IMG/VR virus record: IMGVR_UViG_3300017744_000077
Location: 1-32,343 of that record
Length of the DNA stretch: 32,343 nt
From: a virus
Reading direction: 5' to 3' (one strand)
Part shown: one piece after another, positions 22,333 to 27,746 of the stretch
Position numbering within the stretch: the stretch's first letter is position 1
Layout of the letters: each line of letters opens with the position of its first letter
The notes under the pieces: generated by a model
Databases searched by the model: none
Told to the model about the DNA's origin: nothing
What the model saw: the letters and a program-made list of their open reading frames with translations, nothing else
Position numbers and translations under genes: made by a program

Positions 22333-22361
22333 ATATTAGGGGAGCCAATATTAAGAGTCAA
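22333..22361 (-). promoter_or_regulatory. Near-consensus leftward promoter
   Basis: On the minus strand -35 TTGACT (22361-22356), exactly 17 bases, -10 TAATAT (22338-22333). The start would be near 22326, giving a 35-nt leader to the ATG at 22291. It is the closest match to the bacterial sigma-70 consensus in the window. Confidence 0.7.
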
Positions 22362-22378
22362 GTAAATAATGCAAATAA

Positions 22379-22865
22379 ATAAAAATAAATAGCGAGGGAG
22401 AATATACAATATTTAACGAAGGTTATCAGAAAACCAAATTTTCAACCTTTTTTTGGAATTTCCAATTAGGAATACCCCCGCCGGCTTTTTAAAACACAAA
22501 AGGGACACACAAAAACCTGCTATTTTTCAACCAAGTAGCAAATTTAGGGGTTATAACGGTATATAATATAAATTTCGGGGCTTTCAAAAATTTTGCGATT
22601 TGTTTTTTAGGAACACCCTCTCCGAGCATCGAACATTATTTTAAATTAAGATTTAATAATTTAAGCATTTATTGAACATCGAACATTAGTGTTTTTTTTC
22701 GTCCTTCGGACTGTTAAAGTTAGTCTGTTTGCTTTACTTGAGTCAATATATTTCTTTATTGTTAACCCTTTTTTTGTATTTGTAGCCAAATATAGAATAT
22801 TGAGTACTAAGAACATTGAGTTATTGACGTGTCGTGCGTTTTTTTAACAAAAATACAAGTTTTAT
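22379..22865. other. Gene-free AT-rich region between divergent promoters; possible origin or packaging region
   Basis: About 490 nt without a credible ORF on either strand. It holds several T tracts (around 22447, 22690, 22766 and 22832), a 12-bp direct repeat CATCGAACATTA at 22627-22638 and 22677-22688, and between these repeats a very AT-rich stretch of A/T runs. A small stem GTCC-TTC-GGAC follows a run of eight T near 22700. Repeats flanking an AT-rich segment are what a replication origin would look like, and a packaging start is also possible since the packaging genes lie downstream; nothing proves either. Confidence 0.4.
22627..22688. repeat. Direct repeat CATCGAACATTA, two copies 50 bp apart
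   Basis: Copies at 22627-22638 and 22677-22688 are identical over 12 bases, and GA-CATCGAACATTA matches one base more to the left with a single difference. The 38 bases between them are almost only A and T. The second copy has an internal GAACAT repetition. Confidence 0.55.
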
Positions 22866-22893
22866 TTGACTTGTGTAGTAGTTTTTATGTAAT
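22866..22893 (+). promoter_or_regulatory. Rightward promoter of the packaging/structural block
   Basis: -35 TTGACT (22866-22871), 16-base spacer, -10 TGTAAT (22888-22893). The start would lie near 22900, with a leader of about 25 nt carrying GGGAG before the ATG at 22925. The TTGACT hexamer is shared with the leftward promoters. Confidence 0.5.
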
Positions 22894-22924
22894 TTGCATA
22901 CACAATTAACAATATGGGAGTATT

Positions 22925-23230
22925 ATGAAGAAAAAAACAATGGGATTACATATAGGTGGTCATGATTATAATATATTAGAACTATCATTGGAACATGAGG
23001 ATAGTAGTAAAGAATTATACGGCAGACATCTAGTAAAAGAGAATTTAATACTTATTAATAAGGATATCCACGATTCAAGAAAGAAAGAGACCTTGATGCA
23101 TGAGATATTACACGCATTGTTCTATAATTATGGATTAGAGCACGATGAAAGCAAAATAGATGCAATCTCCAATGGATTGTTTCAACTAGGCGTAGCGGAC
23201 TATTTATGGAAGAAATCACAGAAAAAATAA
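22925..23230 (+). CDS. ImmA/IrrE- or SprT-like HExxH metallopeptidase-family protein
   Basis: 101 residues. KKETLMHEILHALFYNYGLE carries HEILH (59-63), the zinc-binding HExxH of metallopeptidases, and the downstream HDESKIDAISNGLFQLG (73-89) supplies the acidic third-ligand region. The short form is typical of phage-encoded minimal peptidase-like proteins. It may process a phage or host protein; the substrate is unknown. GGGAG lies six bases before ATG, and the gene is first behind the rightward promoter. The 3' end overlaps the next small ORF by 25 bases. Confidence 0.7.
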   Translation: MKKKTMGLHIGGHDYNILELSLEHEDSSKELYGRHLVKENLILINKDIHDSRKKETLMHEILHALFYNYGLEHDESKIDAISNGLFQLGVADYLWKKSQKK

Positions 23231-23370
23231 TAAAAGCCAAAGACCAGCGAAATTATGCGTTGGTTCAGAAGCTTCAACAGCAACTGGATGCATTCATAAT
23301 AAGAAAGCTAGAAGATAAACGAGATATGGAGGATTTTCCAAAACATGGAACAAAAAAAAGAAACAGCTGA
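23206..23370 (+). CDS. Small coiled-coil-like ORF, 54 aa
   Basis: The ORF fills the gap between the metallopeptidase and Nmad1-like genes, overlapping them by 25 and 26 bases in other frames. The product MEEITEKIIKAKDQRNYALV followed by QKLQQQLDAFIIRKLEDKRD reads as one long amphipathic helix. The ribosome-binding site is weak (GGA). Similar helical small proteins are common in phage operons; function unknown. Confidence 0.5.
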   Translation: MEEITEKIIKAKDQRNYALVQKLQQQLDAFIIRKLEDKRDMEDFPKHGTKKRNS

Positions 23371-23704
23371 AAATACAGTATTACATATAAAAGACAACTT
23401 TCCTGAAACAGAACACGAATTTCAAAAGATACTTAATACTATGTATATGACATTTTGTAAAAAACAATTTGACTACGGTCCTGGCAATATTGCTATGGGA
23501 ACTCAATTAAAATCAGAGGAAGAAGTCAATATAGCCTTATTAGGTATTATAGTAAGGTTGAATGATAAGATAAACCGACTAGTTAACCTATCAACTAAAC
23601 ATAACTTCAAGGCACAGAATGAGCCTATAGAAGACGCGTTTTTAGATACTGCTGTATATGCAGTGATGGCGTTAATAGTTAAAAACCAGAAATGGGGTAA
23701 ATAA
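23345..23704 (+). CDS. DUF1599 / Nmad1-like all-helical protein
   Basis: 119 residues. The pattern MTFCKKQFDYGPGN, then NIALLGIIVRLNDKINRLVN and NEPIEDAFLDTAVYAVMALI, is that of the DUF1599 family, also called nucleotide modification associated domain 1 (Nmad1). The family is all-helical and resembles MazG-type nucleotide pyrophosphohydrolases with 'K.xDYG..N', 'R..DK..RL' and 'E.i.Dt..D...Ya' signatures. It is thought to act on nucleotides in phages with altered DNA or to clean the nucleotide pool. GGAGG lies 12 bases before ATG. Its stop overlaps the next start (TAATG). Confidence 0.7.
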   Translation: MEQKKETAENTVLHIKDNFPETEHEFQKILNTMYMTFCKKQFDYGPGNIAMGTQLKSEEEVNIALLGIIVRLNDKINRLVNLSTKHNFKAQNEPIEDAFLDTAVYAVMALIVKNQKWGK

Positions 23705-23820
23705 TGGCTAAAGCTAAAAAAACAACCGCAAAGAGAACTCGCAAGGTATCTTTTTGGGATAGAGTAGCAAACGGAGTAGAAAAACTATTTTCTTCCGCTT
23801 TTCCTAAGAGAGGTAGATAG
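23704..23820 (+). CDS. Small basic protein, 38 aa
   Basis: The ORF is joined by one-base overlaps at both ends (TAATG upstream, TAGTG downstream), which strongly supports translation. The product MAKAKKTTAKRTRKVSFWDR plus VANGVEKLFSSAFPKRGR has a Lys/Arg-rich start and an amphipathic helix with aromatic residues. This could bind DNA or insert into membranes. No family assigned. Confidence 0.55.
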   Translation: MAKAKKTTAKRTRKVSFWDRVANGVEKLFSSAFPKRGR

Positions 23821-24548
23821 TGCCAATAAATAGGTGGACAGAACATGAACTTGAAATTTTAGATAAATATTCTAAAACAAACAAGTCTGCATTCGAATTA
23901 TATCAAATGATTAGAATCCAAGGATATAATAGAACGTATAAAGCAGTGACTAGAAAGATAGAGTCTTTAGGTTTAAGAAAACCTGAAAGATATTCTACTG
24001 GACATGATATGACTATTGGTTACCTAGATATTGAATCAACAGGTTTTAGTGCTAATATTGATACAATGTTGTCTTGGTGTATAAAAGGTAGAAGTAATAA
24101 GAAGGTAGAAGGTGCTTGGATAACAAGAGAAGAGCTTATGTCCAAAAATCAAGATGCTAGAATATTAGAGCTATTAGTAGATGAAATGAATAAGTATGAT
24201 GTTATATATACTTACTATGGAACACACTTTGATATTCCGTTTATTAGGACTAGAGCTTTACACCACGGAACATTTTTTCCGTTACACAACCAAAAATCTC
24301 ATAAAGACTTGTATTATCCTGTAAAATCAAAGTTAAAGCTTCATAGCTCGTCATTAATGGCAGCAACTGAATTCTTTGATATAAAGGGAAAAACAAGGGT
24401 TGAGCCTAAATATTGGGCACAAGCTAGATGGGGAGACGAGAAGTCTATAAAAAAGATATATGAACACAATGTGGCTGACGTAGTAATTCTAGAAAAATTA
24501 CATAGAAGACTAGAAGAATACATCAACCCTACAGTTAACCCGCTATAA
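23820..24548 (+). CDS. DEDD-type (RNase H fold) exonuclease with N-terminal HTH
   Basis: 242 residues, GTG start with GAGAGG six bases upstream. Residues 5-52 (RWTEHELEILDKYSKTNKSA...YKAVTRKIESLGL) form a Myb/homeodomain-like helix-turn-helix. The exonuclease domain follows: GYLDIESTG (D70, E72), YYGTHFDIPFI (D139), and YEHNVADVVILEKLH (H216, D220), the three Exo motifs of the DEDDh/DEDDy class (YprB-like RNase_H_2 family). It would cut 3' ends of DNA or RNA; the HTH may guide it to DNA. The place between the Nmad1-like gene and terminase suggests a role in DNA processing or host DNA degradation. Confidence 0.8.
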   Translation: MPINRWTEHELEILDKYSKTNKSAFELYQMIRIQGYNRTYKAVTRKIESLGLRKPERYSTGHDMTIGYLDIESTGFSANIDTMLSWCIKGRSNKKVEGAWITREELMSKNQDARILELLVDEMNKYDVIYTYYGTHFDIPFIRTRALHHGTFFPLHNQKSHKDLYYPVKSKLKLHSSSLMAATEFFDIKGKTRVEPKYWAQARWGDEKSIKKIYEHNVADVVILEKLHRRLEEYINPTVNPL

Positions 24549-24559
24549 TAGGAGACGAA

Positions 24560-24793
24560 ATGGCTGAAAAAGAACAAATGATGAAAATCATGCATAATGA
24601 AAAAGAATATGAGTTTTTACATTCTGAACTATCAGATGAAGCAAAAGCTCAGTTTTTAAGAGCGAATCAACTTGGAGCAGCTTGCCAACAAGCAGAGCAA
24701 GACTTAATGGAGAAACGCTTTCTTTTGAATAACTATATAAACTTCGTTGTTGATGAACTTAACAAAGATGTTGACGACAAAGAAGAAAAATAG
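24560..24793 (+). CDS. Small unknown phage protein, 77 aa, DUF6447-like
   Basis: MKIMHNEKEYEFLHSELSDE is a strand-turn-strand followed by a helix (AKAQFLRANQLGAACQQAEQ) and a further helix with a Lys/Asp-rich end. The layout (short hairpin 'v.g.eY....ls.eak', then a helical coil) recalls small phage proteins of the DUF6447 type. Role unknown. GGAGACGA precedes the ATG. It sits seven bases before the terminase small subunit gene. Confidence 0.55.
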   Translation: MAEKEQMMKIMHNEKEYEFLHSELSDEAKAQFLRANQLGAACQQAEQDLMEKRFLLNNYINFVVDELNKDVDDKEEK

Positions 24794-24800
24794 TTAAATT

Positions 24801-25565
24801 ATGAAAACAAGAACAGTAAACGGCGACACTAAATACTTATTTGATAACGTAGAAGAGTTTGCAGAATATAACCCTTCCGTCTCTCTTTGTGAAGACTGGA
24901 GACATGCTTCTGTAGATGATTGGATTGTGTCAGATGATGGGCAGGTTTGTCAAGTACTGTATGTCGGGATATTAAAAAGACCCGACAGAAAAAAAGAGAC
25001 TACATTTATTAGAACTATAATAGGTTCTTTTGTTTGTGGTCCAAACGTTACTATGACGGGAGAAATGCGTACTAATATGCATACATTTGCAACAGATGGC
25101 AAATCTCCCTCAGTACGTAAGAAAGAAAGAGTAAAAGCAACAGAAAAAGAATTTTTATTTGCTAAGTATGTAGCAAAGGGAGATGATGTTGTAGATGCTT
25201 ATATGACTGCTTTTCCTAGTAAAAAGAAATCATATGCAGCTTCTCAAGCAAAACTGTTGCTAAAAACCGATAGGGTGAAAAACTTGATTAGAGAAGAAGT
25301 AGATAAGCATTTAAACGAAGCAGAGATTACGCCTAAGTATCTTTTAGAAGAAATGAGAAACGTAATAGATAAATCTGAGTCTAGCGATAGAGATAAGATT
25401 ACAGCACTAACAACATTAATGAAAATATCCGGAATGATGGATACTGAGAAAAAATCAGAATCTGTTACATTATTCCAAGGATTTTCCAAGGAGCAACTAA
25501 ATGCAATTCAAGAATCCAAATACGAAAAATTGGCTGAAGTTAAAGCAGATATCGAAGAAAAATAG
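24801..25565 (+). CDS. terS: Terminase small subunit
   Basis: 254 residues. The first 100 residues are unusual for TerS and may be an extra domain (KYLFDNVEEFAEYNPSVSLC...). From residue 113 the DNA-binding part follows: ATEKEFLFAKYVAKGDDVVD, AYMTAFPSKKKSYAASQAKL and LLKTDRVKNLIREEVDKHLN, a helix-turn-helix of the Terminase_2 type. A helical oligomerisation part follows (DRDKITALTTLMKISGMMD). It recognises the packaging site and recruits the large subunit. No strong ribosome-binding site is seen before the ATG, which lies seven bases after the previous stop. The 3' end overlaps a zinc-ribbon ORF by 65 bases. Confidence 0.8.
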   Translation: MKTRTVNGDTKYLFDNVEEFAEYNPSVSLCEDWRHASVDDWIVSDDGQVCQVLYVGILKRPDRKKETTFIRTIIGSFVCGPNVTMTGEMRTNMHTFATDGKSPSVRKKERVKATEKEFLFAKYVAKGDDVVDAYMTAFPSKKKSYAASQAKLLLKTDRVKNLIREEVDKHLNEAEITPKYLLEEMRNVIDKSESSDRDKITALTTLMKISGMMDTEKKSESVTLFQGFSKEQLNAIQESKYEKLAEVKADIEEK

Positions 25566-25728
25566 ATGTCATATATGTCACTATCATCTTAAAAAGACTG
25601 GTGTTTATATATGGGATGCTCGTAAAAAAGATTGTAGCGGTATTAAATGTTTTAACTGTTTAACCATATATTCCCCAAAATTTTTAATTATGGAGATGGG
25701 AATACCTAATACAGTAGGGTATTCTTGA
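25501..25728 (+). CDS. Zinc-ribbon protein, 75 aa, start nested in terS
   Basis: The ATG at 25501 has a perfect AAGGAG seven bases upstream, inside terS and in another frame, so a 65-base overlap is likely real. The product has RCHICHYH (C23, C26) and IKCFNCLTIY (CxxC), a zinc ribbon of the two-CxxC type. The first 21 residues are basic. It overlaps the next start by one base (TGATG). It may be a DNA-binding accessory factor of packaging; this is by position only. Confidence 0.6.
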   Translation: MQFKNPNTKNWLKLKQISKKNRCHICHYHLKKTGVYIWDARKKDCSGIKCFNCLTIYSPKFLIMEMGIPNTVGYS

Positions 25729-26123
25729 TGAGGTTGGCTGTATATGGAACGCTTAGAAGAGGGTATCCCGATACTGGTAAAGTAGAAGGATTTAGTTTAG
25801 TCTTTCCTGGAACACAATCTTTTCCCGCTATTATTAAAAACGAAAAAGGAAAAGGTGCTGTAGTTGAGTTAGTCGATGTGACTTTAGAAGACCTTAATAT
25901 GTACGATGAATATGAAGGTGTAGCAAATGGACTATATATAAGAACAACAGCTCCTGTTGAGATGGATAATGGAAAAACAGAAAAAGCTTGGATATATGTA
26001 GCAGGTCCACAGCTTTGGGAAAGTTCTAATTCTTTTACAGAAGTACCTGACGGAGATTGGCACTCAATAAAAACATTACAAATGCTAGATAGGGTTTATG
26101 AAAAAGAATTCCAAGAAGCCTGA
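25728..26123 (+). CDS. Gamma-glutamylcyclotransferase-like (AIG2/BtrG-type) protein
   Basis: 131 residues. The start is RLAVYGTLRRG (YGTLRxG at 6-12, the substrate-binding signature), and MYDEYEGVANGLYIR contains the catalytic Glu (E63 in DEYEG), as in AIG2/YtfP/BtrG proteins. These enzymes release amines from gamma-glutamyl amides with formation of 5-oxoproline. In one phage with an amidoligase and a glutamine amidotransferase this enzyme could remove or remodel gamma-glutamyl tags. The ATG at 25728 overlaps the preceding stop by one base; a TTG three bases earlier is possible. The 3' end overlaps terL by 26 bases. Confidence 0.85.
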   Translation: MRLAVYGTLRRGYPDTGKVEGFSLVFPGTQSFPAIIKNEKGKGAVVELVDVTLEDLNMYDEYEGVANGLYIRTTAPVEMDNGKTEKAWIYVAGPQLWESSNSFTEVPDGDWHSIKTLQMLDRVYEKEFQEA

Positions 26124-27684
26124 ATTATTTAATATAGTTCCACCAGACTTGTCACAAAAAGAACAAGCCTTAGAACTAGCTAGGAAAGACATTATAACCT
26201 TTGGTCAAATGTTTTTACCTGAAGATTTTATGAAATCTACTCCAGCTCCTTATCAATACGAGTTAAGCGACTTGTTGTTAGGAGATGAAAAAAGAGCTTG
26301 CATTATATTACCTCGTGGTCATGCAAAGTCTACATTAGCAAAAACAGCGTTATTATATCAATTATACTTTGCTCCTCCAGAAAAGAAACAATTTATTGCT
26401 TGGGTGTCTGAAGAGCAGTCTCAGGCAATTGACCATATTAAATACATTCAAAACCACATAGATGTTAACCCTGCCTTACAATATTACTTCGGAGATTTAA
26501 AAGGTAGTAAATGGACAGAAAAAGAGTTTACTACTGCTAGAGGAGATAGGATTATCGCTAAAGGTACAAGTCAACGTTTACGTGGTCGTTCTCAGTTAGG
26601 CTTAAGATATACTAATATTATACTTGATGACTTTGAATCAGAATTAAATACTAAAACACCAGATAGAAGAAGGGAAATTAAAGAATGGGTAATGTCTACG
26701 GTAGAGCCCGCATTAGAAAACTCAAAAGAAAACGAAGGGTCAATATGGCTTATTGGTACAATAGTCCACTACGACTCTTTTCTTCAAGGCGTATATGACG
26801 GATATCTAGATGCTGAAAAAGAAGGAAGAAAATCTGCTTGGAATGTATTATATAAAAAAGCTATGGTTGATGGAATTCCTTTATGGCCAAACTACTTTAC
26901 AAAGAAAAAATTAGACGACATTAAGTCAAGGTTCTCAGAAATGGGATTAACTCACAAGTTTGCTCAAGAGTACATGAATGAGGCTAGAGATTTAGAAACT
27001 GCTAAATTTAAAATTGATAGAATAAATAGGTATAGAGGACATATAGAAGAAAGAGGAGGATTTAATTATATGATGATTGATGAATCTGCTATTCCTGTAA
27101 ATGTATATATGGGAGTTGACTTGGCTTATGAAACAAATGCTAAAAGCGATTTTCAAGTTATAGTTACAATTGCAATAGATAGTGATAGAAATATATATTT
27201 AGTAGATTATTATAGAGAACACTCTCCTTTATATGATATGCCTAGAGAAATTATAGATATTGCAAGAAAGTATCATCCGGTAAGAAGAGTTAATGTAGAG
27301 AAGGTTGGGGCTCAAGGTATTATTAAAGACCATGTTAATAAACTAGCTGGTAGTGATAGAAAATTAGCTCCGGGTTTATCACAAGGAATTAGACCTCCAG
27401 GAGGTATCAAAAAAGAAGATAGGCTTGAAGCACTGTTATGTCCTATAGTTAATAGAAGAAAGCTTTTTATAAAAAAAGAACATGATGCTATTGTCGATGA
27501 GATGTTTGAATTTCCAAAGGGAAGAAACGACGACCTTCTTGATGGTCTATGGTATGCTGTAACGACAGCAAAGCCTCCAAAGAGTTCTGCTATAGATATT
27601 GACAAATTAGGTGAAAGACTAGAAAAAAGAGAAAGTAATTTAGCTAATAGAACTATTAATTGGATAACTGGACAAAAAGTTTAA
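26098..27684 (+). CDS. terL: Terminase large subunit (packaging ATPase-nuclease)
   Basis: 528 residues. The ATPase domain has Walker A LPRGHAKST (71-79) with Ala76 in place of the usual Gly before Lys, Walker B TNIILDDFESE (D177, D178, E180) and the coupling segment WLIGTIVHYDS. The C-terminal RNase H-like nuclease has MGVDLAYETNAKSDF (D341), YLVDYYRE (D370) and GRNDDLLDGLWYAV with the last metal-binding Asp pair. The enzyme translocates and cuts the genome at the portal. A short AGGG precedes the ATG. An intrinsic terminator begins inside its stop codon. Confidence 0.95.
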   Translation: MKKNSKKPELFNIVPPDLSQKEQALELARKDIITFGQMFLPEDFMKSTPAPYQYELSDLLLGDEKRACIILPRGHAKSTLAKTALLYQLYFAPPEKKQFIAWVSEEQSQAIDHIKYIQNHIDVNPALQYYFGDLKGSKWTEKEFTTARGDRIIAKGTSQRLRGRSQLGLRYTNIILDDFESELNTKTPDRRREIKEWVMSTVEPALENSKENEGSIWLIGTIVHYDSFLQGVYDGYLDAEKEGRKSAWNVLYKKAMVDGIPLWPNYFTKKKLDDIKSRFSEMGLTHKFAQEYMNEARDLETAKFKIDRINRYRGHIEERGGFNYMMIDESAIPVNVYMGVDLAYETNAKSDFQVIVTIAIDSDRNIYLVDYYREHSPLYDMPREIIDIARKYHPVRRVNVEKVGAQGIIKDHVNKLAGSDRKLAPGLSQGIRPPGGIKKEDRLEALLCPIVNRRKLFIKKEHDAIVDEMFEFPKGRNDDLLDGLWYAVTTAKPPKSSAIDIDKLGERLEKRESNLANRTINWITGQKV

Positions 27685-27726
27685 ATATCTCTTGACTAAA
27701 GAAGAGATATTTATTTATTTTTTAAG
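27683..27726 (+). terminator. Intrinsic terminator after terL
   Basis: AAATATCTCTT (27683-27693) and AAGAGATATTT (27702-27712) form a perfect 11-bp stem with an 8-base loop, followed by a T-rich tail (ATTTATTTTTTAAG). The TAA stop of terL (27682-27684) is part of the first arm. It separates the packaging genes from the portal gene, though the portal is still downstream in the same direction and may be reached by read-through or its own promoter. Confidence 0.75.
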
Positions 27727-27746
27727 TAAAACTAATTTAGGATTTT

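Noticed and set aside
22690-22715. GTCC-TTC-GGAC stem after a T8 run as a terminator
   Set aside because: The T-run precedes the stem on the plus strand and becomes an A-run after it on the minus strand; four base pairs are too few.
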